Assembly (NCBI RefSeq): GCF_020882245.1 | Contig: NC_083599.1 | Span: 6,014,001-6,078,000 of the forward strand | Direction of reading: 5' to 3' | Origin: Rhopalosiphum padi | Lineage: Eukaryota; Arthropoda; Insecta; Hemiptera; Aphididae | Length of the DNA stretch: 64,000 nt | Shown here: positions 13,993 through 27,247 of the stretch, piece by piece | Layout of the letters: the number at the start of each line of letters is the position of its first letter | Position numbering within the stretch: position 1 is the first letter of the stretch | Notes under the pieces: generated by a model | The model's database searches: none | What the model was told of the DNA's origin: nothing | What the model saw: only the letters and a program-made list of their open reading frames with translations | Position numbers and translations under genes: made by a program

Positions 13993-14325
13993 CAAATAAT
14001 TATTATTTTATTTATTGTAGTAGGTATAATATGAGATTTTATTTTAACATTAAAATTATTAAACAAATACAATTATAGTCAGATTATTTGAAATATTTAA
14101 ATTTTTATTAAACATAATAAAATATTTCATATTTTTACGGTACTCAGTAAAGTGCATATTTTTATATTTAAGACTCAATTATAAGACAGAAAATAATATT
14201 ATGTCTTAAATATCTTAAAAATATGTACTTCACTGAATACCGTGAAAATATGAAACATTTTATTACATTCAATAAATATTATAATGAAAGTCGTGATACC
14301 TACTCTAATAAAAATAATTGTTTAT
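13993..14325. mobile_element. Foldback element: large inverted repeat
   Basis: Two arms of about 150 bases face each other around a short AT-rich loop. The best-preserved inner arms are 14116-14174 and 14203-14264; for example TACGGTACTCAGTAAAGTGC on the left matches the inverse of GTACTTCACTGAATACCGTG on the right. The similarity continues outward to TAGTAGGTATA on the left and TACCTACTCTA on the right. The whole thing can fold into one long hairpin, as expected for a foldback MITE or a head-to-head duplication. No coding content. Confidence 0.7.
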
Positions 14326-17300
14326 TATAGTTTATTATAAATGGTATAGGTACTATTACTTAGTATATTTAATATTAAATAATATTATATTTTATACCCG
14401 TAAAGAGTATTATTGGTTACTGATTATTTTAATAATATGAAATGATTGCCTATACTCAATTACCACAGTTTTTTGTTATATGTATATTGTATATAACAAC
14501 ACAACATTTTTTTAAAAGAAAAAATACATGTTTATAATACTTTTAATTTAAAAAAAATAATGTCTGAATCGTAAATCAGTAGTCATCGTATAACATGAAA
14601 TATTTCGATTTGTTCCTCACCGCAAAAACTACAACCGATATGAAAGCGCTAGGAATAATCAAATATTATATAAATTTTTAATATATTTAAGCTAACTCGT
14701 TCAATTATGGAACTCCCTGTAAAAGTAATCCAATTAATTTATAGTACGATTATAAAATATGATAATTATACTATAAAACAATTAGATCAAAATTAATAAT
14801 AATTCACATGGCGCGTTGTATATTTTAAATCAACAGTGAACCATAAAAGTAATTTCATAGCAACACAAATACGAAAGCCAACGTTCTTTATAAATCTTAA
14901 TTACATTCTTACTGCACTTATATCATCTATAATAAGAAATATTAAAAATAAAATCACTTTAAAGATTAGAATGAACTTTTATCAAGTATAAGTATATAAT
15001 TTAATTTTGAACCATAGAAAACACAATTAATACTATCATCATAAAACGAACAAAAATATTTTTGTAATGAGGAAAAATGTTTGTAAATACATATATGTAT
15101 ATTATTTATGTGACAACGTATATACACATACGTTATATGCGTAGATATAGGACTAATCACACAATGATGATATGGCCATCGTGTATAATATATAGTAAAT
15201 ACATAACAGTGCAGTTTAGTCGACTATGCGTACGCATAGGATCAACTATATAATTTTACACACATATTATTATGTGTTTCAGTATTATACCAACAAACCA
15301 ATTACGCCTTCATTCGCCACTCATTGTGCATATTTTATATAAACAATAATGTTATGTACATCTGCTAAACGAATGTTTAGTTCTGTTTAAATACGAATAA
15401 CACAATACCGTATTGTTTGGTAGTGGTCCGTGCACGCGCCTACAAACGAGGGATTAAAATATTTAATCATTACTTATAGGTATTGCGGTCGTGTGTGTGT
15501 GTGTATACGATTTATTATCAAAAAAAATATATACAATACGAACAGCTATTGCAAAAACGGAAGTCGTCACTAATTTTAGTGTGTATACTGGTATATTCAT
15601 AATAATTTATACCATACGTTATATATACGCACAAAATAAGTGTATAACACAACACTGCACGCGTATAATAAAATAATATTATCGTATTCGTTAATTTCGC
15701 CCCAACCTATTATAATGTAGTATAATACAGAGTATTTCCACCGCGATTTCGTCATGTTTCTCTGGGTGCGTTAAATGCTATTGCACAGTGCACACCCTTT
15801 TTCGTAGTTTCTGGTAGATTTTTTTCGCTCCACGAACACACACATCCGGTGTTCCTATAGCCTATAACTACTGTATTTTATATTACTGTTGTATTTGTTC
15901 ATAATATTATGATATACGCAGTTAAATAAACTACATTATATATTCAGACGACGGTTGTATAGCGTGCAGTGACGTAGAAAGGTGAATCCGCAAACGTTGA
16001 GTTCAAACGGCCGTAACGCGGTTCACTGTAAAGGTAAAAGGTGTATTACACCCCATGAAACTGTACACAATTATGGATGCTAGTTAATGATAACAAATTG
16101 CATCCCGGAAATTGATCTCACCTAGGTACTATATACTGCTATACCACAGTCAAACTTTGGTCACCTTTGAATTAACTAAATACCTATACACCACAACATA
16201 ATATATTATAACGTATATATATTTTAGTTAACTATCTTAATCATATTATTATTATTATACAAATCACAATTTAATATTCCAATAAAGGTGTATTAGAAAA
16301 ATTCTTATTGAGATAAAATAATTTTAAATGTATTGTCATTTAATTTATAAAATATATTATTTTCCTCGTATTTGTGCTTCGACGACAATCAAAAAATAGC
16401 CAACATTTCTCGTAATTTATTCAAATTTTTAAACGAGCTGTGCTTTTTTGCAATTCAGATAAATAAAATCACGAGCAATTACAAATTTCTGGGGGAAAAA
16501 ATGTTTACTATTTTTTAATTTTCTTAATGTTTAAAATTTTTCGTTTTTAACTCGTATTTATCATCTTAACGAAATCATACGGCTTAATAAAATAAATAGT
16601 TGGGACTGATACGCAGAATACAACGGAGCTCAATACTCGGGATTAAATTTGAATAAACTAAACAGCGGTAATGTATATTATGCGGCGAAGATGTCGCATA
16701 ATATTAACTTCCTATAATTTCACTGAACTCAGATCCAGCTCAGTGGGTTTTTTTTTTCTAGAAACGTTTTCTCGTTGTCGCCGTCGTCTCGGCCGAGCCG
16801 TAGTGGCGTCTGTGGCAACGTGTGTTTTCATCGAGCACAAATATTTTTTTCTTTCTCAATCGACTCACTATAACGATTCGGACCTTTTTATAGCAAAAGC
16901 CGCGAAGGGAAATCAATGAAAACGATTTGTCAGAATTATACTTGTGAATTGTGATGACTATCAGATCATTGTACGGTTCGATCCTATTATAGGTGAAAAT
17001 GGCAAATCACCTAAAATCATTAGGATATTTTAAGAACTAAACGAATCATAGAGAAAACAGATCCGTGAGGAGGAGCTTTCATCCTTTACATCCTTCATTT
17101 ACCATACTATATCAGTATAGTACTTGTTTTCAGCATGTTTAATAATAAAATAGTTTCGCCATTGAAGACTATACGTATAATATATCAATTCTATCAAAGT
17201 CTGATATAGTTTATTTTGAACCATAATGGCGCGTTCCCAAGATATTTAATTATTATTTAAGATAATCGCAGAACTCGATGCGCTAAATTCTGTGTGGTAA

Positions 17301-17400
17301 ACCGTAAACACCTTCAGCGGCTTCAGAACCTCTGCAATTCGCACCAACGTAGATCATATTGTAATGTATTGTTGGGTATTAATTTCGATAAATAGGTATA
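14326..17400. other. AT-rich intronic stretch, no gene recognised
   Basis: Mostly simple AT-rich sequence. Short GC-richer spots occur around 15760-15850, 15960-16030 and 16760-16830. Open frames here are short and without family features. Confidence 0.4.
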
Positions 17401-17757
17401 ATAATAATTAATATATTGTACTGAGCGATAACCGTTGCCGGTAACCAGGGTAGTGGTCTTTTTGGTACGCCCCGGACACCCACGCGTATTTATTTAATAC
17501 GTTCATTGTTGTTTCGAGTCGCCACCGCCGCCGCCACCGGTCCTCCAGATTTTGATTTTTGCGCCCGTGCCGCCGAGCCGTTTTGGCCCGGGGAAAGCGA
17601 CCGCGGTGCGTGCGTACGGGCCCGGTGGTATGGTGCGCCGCGCGAGTATGCGGGTAGATGGGTGGTCGCGATGCCTGGTGGGTGGTAGGTAAGAAGGGTA
17701 CACTGTAATACGCATACAACGCACGCATTCATATACGTATATATAACGAGTGTGTGT

Positions 17758-17794
17758 GAGAGAGAGAGAGAGAGAGAGGAGTGAGAGAGAGAGC
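17758..17794. repeat. GA microsatellite in CpG island
   Basis: A GA dinucleotide run is preceded by TG repeats and interrupted once by GGAGT. Its position inside the CpG island makes GAGA-factor-type binding possible. Confidence 0.9.
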
Positions 17795-18344
17795 GGCCGC
17801 TGTCGTCGCGCGCCACCCCACGCACACGCACTCGCACCCGCACGCATACGCAACCTCAGTGCGCGCGCGCGCTCACAAACGCGTGTGTACTTACAACCGT
17901 ATAGTATAATATTATACGATGCGGCCGCGAACCATTCATGAGGCGCACACGCGTAAACGCCGGGCGGTGGCTCACCTAAGGAAACTTTTACGATATTATT
18001 ATTATTATTATTACTGATATTAAAAACGGGATAAGGCACGGGCGGCGGTCATGGCATCGGTGGCGGCGAGGGGTGTTTTCACACCGGTGCGAAACGAATC
18101 AATACGCCGGCACGCTGGCGCACGATCAACGTCGCCGCGCGCACGGCGTCGTCCCGGCGTCCTACGACCCCGCCCGTGTACTACCCGCCAGTCTATTGCC
18201 CACTTTTCCGCCGCCGCCGCCGCCGACGTCGCACACATGCGTTTTTACTATTTACGCTACGTCCCGCCTGCCCGCCGTCACCCCGCCCACCCACGTCGAC
18301 GCCGCACACCGAACGTCCGCGTTCGCCGACCGCGACAACGACGG

Positions 18345-18369
18345 CGTTACGTTACGTTACGTTGCGTTA
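18345..18369. repeat. Five tandem CGTTA/CGTTG pentamers
   Basis: Units are CGTTA, CGTTA, CGTTA, CGTTG, CGTTA, at the 3' side of the CpG island. The unit differs from the insect telomere repeat TTAGG. Confidence 0.85.
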
Positions 18370-18898
18370 CGCGTTGTACACTTATTACTGCGGCCACAAT
18401 TTTATTATATATTATTATTATTGTGCAGTACAGTTGTGTTAAGTTTTTTTCCCACCACATATTTTTATATGGCATGCGCATGTACGATCTATATCATATA
18501 GGTCATTTATCACTCGATTTGGACAACGGATCATCATTAACGGACCCGCCGAGCTCGGGCTGTTGGGAAACTATTAGAAACAAACAGAAAGACAAAACAA
18601 AACAAAAATATAAAACCAAACGCGTTATGTAACAATAATAAAACTTATAATACGTCTGCATCAGTGGTGAACGGTGTACGTGTAGTGTATCCAACTATAG
18701 TAGGTATATCCGAATTTTGAATAATATATTACATACCATGTAATGTCTAAATAGGTATTATTATGAATAATTGATTTTCTTCCCGAGGGCGTAATAATAA
18801 TACGCGGGAAAAAACGTAAACGGGCGATATCTTGCACGCTAGTGAACTCAATCCGCCCATTATTCACACATCGCCACATAGTCGTGATTTTTTTTTTT

Positions 18899-18923
18899 TT
18901 TCGTTCGACGACGACGAACGAAA
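18899..18923. repeat. Perfect 9-bp palindrome arms after a T run
   Basis: TTTCGTTCG at 18899-18907 and CGAACGAAA at 18915-18923 are exact inverse copies around ACGACGA. A run of T directly precedes it. Possible protein-binding palindrome or RNA stem. Confidence 0.6.
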
Positions 18924-21656
18924 TCGAAAGACAGTTTAACGTTTGAACGCGATTTCTATACTATTCAATACACACAATTTATTGTATTATAATAATATTA
19001 TAATTCGGCAACCGACGTTTGTGCTGTTATATACCAATACGATTATATAATTCACTCGATACGATGAGGTGCGTGTACACTTTACAACGTAGGCCTAATT
19101 GATACGAATAACCCGTCCGAGTAGTACTACATAAATAAAAACATATATGGGTATTATAATAATATTTTTTTTATATTATTTATTGCGTAGGCGCGCGGGG
19201 TTGTGTATTGAAGAAGCCTCGTCGGCGTCGCTATATAGCCATGGGAAAATCTTCCGGTTTATATACTTACTCGCGTATACGATATTATGATATATTATAC
19301 GCGTACATGCATATTATTACGTATTATATTGTACATACACGATTGGATTAATAAATTGTTGTTATTTATTCCTGGGTGTGGGGAGGGGGTGTACGATGAC
19401 GTGCGATGTAATGTTTCTATGTACACGCACACGCGCATAAGAAACACCCATACGTGATATTATAATTTAAGTGATTATGTATATTATTTTTTTTTACATT
19501 ATTAAGTGTTGAATCAGTGGTTAAAGATGTCCCTATATAAAACGCCAAAACGAGTCTTCGCACATTGACGTGTGTTATTAGTATAGCTGATAAAATTGTA
19601 ACGTAATTTGTACACAGTCTATTTCTAAAGATAGTACGAGACGCTTAGAGTTTTTTGATCTTCGTGGTTCGAAAAATCATATGCACGACGATGTTACTGA
19701 AGTACAGATTATTAATAGCAGGTCGCAGGTGTATAGCATGCTGTTGCAGATTACTGCATTCAGTTGAACGTTATTTAATCCTTCTGTAATATATATAGGT
19801 ATTAGGTGCGTATTGAAAGGAAATCGTTAGTGACTATGGTATAAGACTTTAAGAGGACGCAATACCCACATGTGTTGTCTCTGTTTTACTAACGTTTAGA
19901 TCATAACAAATTTGCGTTCAGCAGAACAAAATTTGTGAGGTCATTTCAAAGTGAGCTATATAGCTATGTAAAATATTACAACTTTAAAATGGTAATATCA
20001 ATAAAAGTATAAGTCATTTTCTAGATAATATTCTTGCCTTTAAATTTTATAATAGATAATGTACTCTAATATTAAAGCTAAAATATTTGAATAAAGTACT
20101 AAAACTAATGTAAGGAATATATTTAATTTTTATTGATAGGTTAAACAGTTTTAAGTTGTTATATACTCGGTGAGTGGTGACTCTATAAAGTTATCTTGAA
20201 TTAAGGAATGCACATAAAAATAGATAAAATATGTTGGGTGAGTGGGTGACTGGTGTAACAGAAAAAGTAACTACATTTAAAATGTGAGGTTTTTTTGTGT
20301 AATGGAGTGAGACAATTACATGGTAGGAACTTTTATATAAAATATCGCTCAGTCAATGAGAAAATAATACATCATTTCAAAAGTTATAATATTATTTTTG
20401 CGTTAAATTTTTTTTTTTGTTTCTAATAATATTACTCCCAAGACATTATATTATTATTGCATATTTGTATTAGGTATATACATTTTAAAAAGTTTTACAA
20501 TTTGTATAAGTGTTACCGGAAAATAACAAAATAAATATATGCGTATATATGTATAGCCACGGTTTGTTTAGTAATTTGTTAAAAATACTACACCTGCTTA
20601 TTTGAATATATAATATTATAATGGTAGTATTATTTATTTGAAAACATGTATTTTCTATAAGAGTTTAGTAAAGTATCAGAATGTTAAAATATTATATTGG
20701 TTTTTTGAGATGTAGTTTATTACTAAAAAGATGTCGTATTATAAAAATACAAATAATACTGGCAATTGTTAAGTTTTGTCTGGTTTACACGCATTTTAAT
20801 ATTTTAACCACAATATTATAACTTAATATTATTTGGATCTATGTCTATATTTTCAAATATACTTGAATAATAATATTTTATAAAATAAAATGCTTGTTAA
20901 AATATTACACAGGTACATTTTAATAAGTATATGTTATACCACCTAAACAATATGTGGCTGTCTGATCGAAATTACCTGTTGGTGATTATCGACACCTAAA
21001 TAATAAATAATAATATTAAACATATGTAATATGTATATAGTAAGTAGTAACCCTATTTCGGGGCCAAAGTGGATTTTTGTATGGTAAAAAGAGATAGTGA
21101 ATAGTGACTACAGTTATTATTAATTTATTATGAAGGTTTATGGATCCTTTCCTAACAAGAAAAGTATCTAAGGATAATAAATTATTATAAATATGAATAA
21201 AAAGATATTAATTTATTTTATTTCCATATAATTGTGTACAGTGTATTATAATCTTGATAATTTAATGACAATAATATTATAATATAAAAATGCATAATTA
21301 ACGATGTAGCTATGTTTCAATTTAAATTATTGAATTCAATTATTATTACTAAATCTAAATCAACATTTGAAACCATTATTATTCTGTAAATATACAATAA
21401 TTAATGGTTCAAAATGGTTTTATTTTTGTAGCTTAGGGTTATGATACTTCTTCTATTAAAAATAATGGTTTTTATACACAGGTGTAAAATATTGTATCTA
21501 CGTGGATATGTTACATTATCTATAACAAAATAATTTCATTAATAATTTTTTTATGACATATTTTTGAAAAATTTGCATTTTATTTAGTAATGACAGATAA
21601 AATAAGTGACCCAGACTTAAAGGCTTAACTTTTAGGGTCTAAATTACAGTATTTCA

Positions 21657-21922
21657 TGAGGATTTCAAGCACACCAGTTTTTGAGTTATTTAGCTTTATG
21701 GTCCATAATAATAGGTTTGGAAGTTATAGGGGTTATGATGATTTAAATATGAAAGAAAAAAAAGTTTTTATCGTTACATGACAATCCTTAAATGGTGTAA
21801 AAAATATAAACTATTAAAAATATGGTCATCAAGAATTCTTATAAATTGCAAAAGTCAGAATTTGAATAAATTTATTATTAAAAAAATGGGAGAGAATGTG
21901 TGCTTGTCGAATCACCTAGTAA
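21657..21922. mobile_element. Eroded MITE, ACAGGGTGATTCAC family (tentative)
   Basis: The right end, read inward, is AGGTGATTCGACAAGCACAC. On the left, GAGGATTTCAAGCACACC at about 21659 is a plausible inverted partner. The interior shares GAGTTATTTA with the copy near 51.8 kb. The left boundary is uncertain. Confidence 0.35.
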
Positions 21923-24900
21923 TATACAACTATATAAGTATATAACTATTAGAACTATAAAATTACATAATATATTTACTATTCAAAGTATACTTAATAC
22001 TTATACACTTTTTAGTATATCATTCTTTTAAAATTTTAAAAGTGGAATAGCTAATTTAATACATATAATACAAGTGATTATTTTGGTTACCTATATCATA
22101 TTTTAATATTTTAATATAGAAAAAAAAATAGTTTTATAAATAATAATAAAGCATTGATAACTATTTTATTATAATTAAATTTATCAATGCATAATATATT
22201 ATATTGGTGTACAAAATATTTAAAACACCGTTGGTTCCGCTGTCATCTTTTAGTGAATGGAGGTTTAAGGCGCAAGTTATAGATACATCATATATAGCTT
22301 ATATACGGCAATATTCGTTTTTGATTAAATAAATTTGAATTGTTCATATACTTACGATTATTACAATTACCTAAAGACGCAAAATAAAATATATTTTAAA
22401 CAATATTTATATAATATGTAATGAATGTACCTCTAAACTATACTAATAGATTAAAATTAATTATTCCATACAATCATACGGTCGTATATTTAATTATTAT
22501 TGTTACTGTTAGCAACTCACTTGAGCGAAAGTATTACAATACTCGAGATTATTTGAAAATTCGGTTTATTTGAAATAGCTGCACATGTATTTCCTCGTAT
22601 ATACTTTGTACATATATTATCCTTCTACACACAAGGTACACTAGTTACTTCTAGCTTTGTGCCTTTATATTTGTTTGTAATGTGTAGATATATACAATAT
22701 ACATATAATATATTGTATTATAGCGATATACTGAATTTAATGTAAATTCGTGTATACGTAAGCAAAAACAATAGTGATAAATAATAATGTACAACAATAT
22801 TAGTGCCGGCGTCAATGCCTTGATAAATTGCCCTTAGAAATTAATTATCTAATAACACAGACAATTTTAAGTATCCTTAAAGTTGTTAAAATTATACATA
22901 AGTAGTTATTACTTTTTTAAATTAATAATAAAGTAAAGTTAGGTTTTAAAAGTTAATGATAAGATTTACAAGTGTCAAATTGCGTTAGTAAAAGTTAATG
23001 CTATTACATAGTGTATTAGAATACATTTTGTATAAACTTGTACTTAAGCGATATATTGTTTAATTTTTGAAGTTCTTTACAAAGAAGTTGTAGTTATTTG
23101 CCTTAAAATGTCGATAAATAAAAATTAGTCATCTATATTTATGATCTAGCTGATTAGATGATGTTGAAATATATTTTTAATTAGAACGGAGTCGTTTAAA
23201 TTCATTGATACATTAAAAAAAAAAAAAATGAAGAAATTATATATCATCAATATATTTAGGTTCTAATGATAAGTACTTACTGTATTTATATACCTTTTTG
23301 AATCTTTATACAATATAAGATAGGGCAGGTCACCATTTTTGATGGTAGTGGAACCGATAGAGGATGTATGCTATATTATCATAGTATCGTATATTCGTTT
23401 GCATTGAATTTGAATGTGGTTATAAACTTATTATATTATGCATTGTACTGAACACAGACAAATGATTAAAGACGTTTTTAACGAACGTTTAAAATGTATT
23501 ATGGAATGCATGCTCGTGTTGTCGGTTCAACTTTATTAATACAATACAATACATATATCTATAAAATAAAATGTTGACCAATGCGTCGCCATTATCATTT
23601 AGATAGTTAACAGGTTTTCGACATTTTGCAAATTTCTTTTATTACATCTCCATCCAATAAGATATAACAATATATTTTACTGCTGACTTTCAATAGGATA
23701 TTCGTACCTATAGTACTTTTATGGCTTCCGAAAAGAAAAACAACATGTCATTGACCATTGTACACATTAAATGGGTACTATAGCTCGCTGTTACTTCGTT
23801 CCGTTAGGAACCTTTAGTTGTGTTGTAAACACTTATATTACGCCTGTTGGATTAATTTAAGTTTTCCGTATAAAACACCCTATTTAATATTCGAAAATGA
23901 GAAAAAAAATTGCTTATCCGTTTAAATTTTCACAGATGATGGTATTATTATATCGTAACTGCTGGTATAGCGCGTATTTGTTGTTTATACACTCTCACGA
24001 TGAGTGTTGAATAAACGCAATGATTATTACATTATGAGAAATTGTGAGCGATGTCTACACTATGCAGTATATACGTCATACACATCGAACGCAACATTTT
24101 TATTATTCCAGATTATTCGTTCCACTGTGATGTTTGTAATCCGATGGGAATTATTTAGATTTCATATACTCATATATGTATAATAAACCTTTATAAAAAC
24201 CCACACGTATATACACACACGTGGTGTGTATTAATTCGTTGTGCATGTGACGTGATTAAGTGTCATTATATCATACCACTGGTCTTGTTGGTACAGCGGA
24301 TAACACCTATAGCGTGCTGTCGCTTAAAAATAAATTTTGATTTTTGACTACAACTGTTTTATTCGTTGTACAATACCTGCATTTCAAGGCATTCATAAAA
24401 GCGCGCTTCCCCGAATTGAAAATTGAACAAAAAGAAGAATGAAAATAAAACCATCTTATATAATAATAATGGAAATGTTTTTATGTTTATAAGGAAAACG
24501 GAACACGAGTTGTATAAAGTGTTTTGCTAACTTTTAAGGGGCGAACTTGTTTTAAAATTACTCGTTGCACTTAAAATGATATTCAATTTATGAAAATGCG
24601 TAGAACTTGACTCCAGAAAAACTTTCTAGTCTCTGTAGTCTTAAATTCATGGGTATATGTATACGCACATAACATTGAATACATAATAACTACGTTACAC
24701 GGTTGTGAGTTTTAAAATTTTTCGAATATTACACGCCACCGAGAAAACCGTCGAACCGCTATAATAATATTATTTTAGACTCGGTTTATTACACGATATT
24801 TTAGAGTTTCTATGAAATGCTATAATGCAGGAGGGTTTCCTCTGACCCGCCGGAAAACCATATTCGTGCGATTTTCCTGGGCATTTCTACACAATAATAT

Positions 24901-26930
24901 ATTTTTTGATCGCATATATATAATTATCATGCTGAGAAACCGTGTTATTATATTGTGTCTTATCGAGTACAACGATTTTTCCGTTTTAAGTGCCTCCGAC
25001 GGCGGCACACGCGTTGCGTTGAAGGTATAGTTTCAAGTTATGGTATACTCTGCGTTCGCGATGTCCAAACGCTTTAAAATAAACACGCTCGTTTTATCAA
25101 AACATAATTTATTTGTAATTTATACGTAATAAAGCAACTCTAGTGAGTAAAATAATATCGCACTGGTTCACATAAATCACTTAAAAAAAAGACGGCTGAT
25201 GCCGTAGTTATCACGATAGTATATAATGTAGCTATAATGTATATATTAATATAGATTATAAGTAGTATTGTATTTGGTACATATTGTCCACCAACTATTA
25301 AATGTGAATTGTTATGAGAAAAATAACGCAGATTTTATAACTAATACAACTATTATGAGTTATGACTTTTTAAGCACACGTCTACTGGTTATATAATGTC
25401 ATCACGTTGTGATATAATGAGGTATTATATAATGTGAACTTGTTATTGACGTTCAATCGTTTAAACTTTTCTGGTTCGTGACGTTTTTCCAATCATTGTA
25501 AGGATATGTTTGATACAAAATATATTATTTTGTATTATATTGTATACTATGTAGCCATGTACTCCAAAAAAAAAAAAAAAAATGAAGATGAAGACCTCAA
25601 TAAACAATTTAAAAAAAAATTATTTTATGTGTAAAATTATTTGATATACATCGCTAAGTCACAACATAATATAAAAATTTCAATATGTGCCAGTAACAGT
25701 ACTGCCTTTATAAATCCCATGCATAGTTAATGCCAATAATAATGTATTAAAATACATTATTTTACACGATTTAACAGAAAATGTTATTATATATAGTTGT
25801 TGATTTCAATTAATAATCCTTTTGTGAATTTATAAATAAACGATATCATTTCGGTCTTGTAGTCATAACTATGAAATTTGAATACTTTTAAAATAAAATG
25901 TCAAGAAATTTAAATTACAAAAATGATGTATGTTTATATTAAAAAGTATTTTTCAAATAGCGAACGCCGAACGCATTCCACGATTTCAAAGAAAATAATT
26001 AATAATAAGGGTGATTTAAAAATATTAAAACACTGCAGTAGAAGAGCTCGTCCCTATCTGAATTTCCCCTCCAAACTCAAGCTGTATAAAATAAGTTACA
26101 CAACTTTTTACAAAAGATATTGATTAATTTTAGTTTAAAACAATATTGTAAAGCATGTGATGGTATTATTGTTTCAATTTATATAGTAATACTGACAATT
26201 ACTACGCACCTAACTATATGATATATTGTGATTAAAGTTATTTTTTAAAGTTACTTCACCTATGAATTTGTGTATTATAGCTATATAATGCATTATGTGT
26301 TACTGCACTGTTGCTTGACGTATACAAAATATTATATTTACATGTATATGTATATTTGAAAAAAAATTCGATCGCACAAAACGAAATCGAACGTCATCGT
26401 ATAGACATGATATTATGATAATAAATATTTTAACCACGCGCAATATGCATTCGTAGAAATCGTCATCGTATAATATTTTGCGAACGGGAATGATGGAACG
26501 GTAGGTATAGCGTTAAAGAGTGAAATGCTCTCATCCATATACCGCACGTACCTACCGTATATACCATATATTTTCTGTATTGTGTATAGTTGTACAGAGA
26601 AGACGTCATTCGTATTACATTTTCTTTCCACGCAGCGTGATGTCATGTGATTGTTGTGGACCACTACCGCCATGTGTTGTTGGTGATGTGTAGGTTTATT
26701 TGTGCGTTTTTTTCCCTTTCAAATTCGTTCAAAAACCATTGATTGATGTGCGCTCATATATATATATATATGCGTACACGTATACATACATGTGTCCTAC
26801 GCGAATAAACAATAATAATAATATTATTATATCCATTGTTGCGCGCGCGTGGATACTCGTCGTCTATGTACAATAATGTACAAGTATATACACATAGTAT
26901 AGTATTATACACATTATGCATTATTATTAT

Positions 26931-27245
26931 ACAAGTTGATTCAAAATGCATGTTCAGTGCTCACTTCTCCCACATTGTATCTTTAAATTGTGCATTTTTT
27001 AAACAATATGAATCATATTATTCCAGAAGAAAAAGTTTAAAATATATGAGGTCAATGTGGTTACACATAAAATATACAAATTTTACAAATTATAAAATAC
27101 TAATATGTGATAACCATGATTTACAAAATATCATCATGTCATTATTGTCATCCTATTGGTATTCCAAAAATAAAAATCTGATTAAATTCATAATATTATG
27201 TAATTACAAAGGACGAAATAGGGAGAAATGTTGAATCAGTCTGTA
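26931..27245. mobile_element. MITE, ACAGGGTGATTCAC family (copy)
   Basis: The left end is ACAAGTTGATTCA followed by GTGCTCACTTCTCCC. The right end, read inward, is ACAGACTGATTCAACATTTC. TA lies at each border. A chance open frame running through it has no family features. Confidence 0.5.
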
Positions 27246-27247
27246 TT

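Larger units (their letters stand above)
17450..18620. promoter_or_regulatory. Strong CpG island with GA repeat (candidate promoter or enhancer)
   Basis: This is the most GC-rich part of the window. Bases 18121-18180 alone contain 14 CpG dinucleotides, and CCG repeats occur at 17520-17540 and 18208-18226. It also carries a GA tract (17758-17794), a CGTTA pentamer array and alternating CG/CA runs. Frames up to 193 codons are open on both strands, but they overlap one another, are rich in Arg, Ala, Pro and Ser, and resemble no protein, so I read them as a by-product of composition. In an insect intron such an island often marks a promoter or a GAGA-factor-bound enhancer or Polycomb element. It could be an internal CadN promoter, the start of a non-coding transcript, or an enhancer. 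Confidence 0.45.
18650..26927. other. Long AT-rich intronic stretch with few features
   Basis: Contains the palindrome at 18.9 kb, a probable eroded MITE near 21.7-21.9 kb, an 11-bp-armed perfect palindrome AATAATGTATT/AATACATTATT at about 25737-25760, and A runs near 23217 and 25566. I see no exon, RNA gene or autonomous element. Confidence 0.4.

Noticed and set aside
18051..18632. 193-codon plus-strand open frame in the CpG island, with overlapping frames on both strands
   Set aside because: Four or more long frames overlap each other on both strands, all rich in Arg, Ala, Pro and Ser, with simple repeats. That is expected of GC-rich DNA with few stop codons, and no domain is visible.
26836..27234. 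132-codon plus-strand frame
   Set aside because: Most of it lies inside a MITE with inverted ends (26931-27245) and shows no domain.
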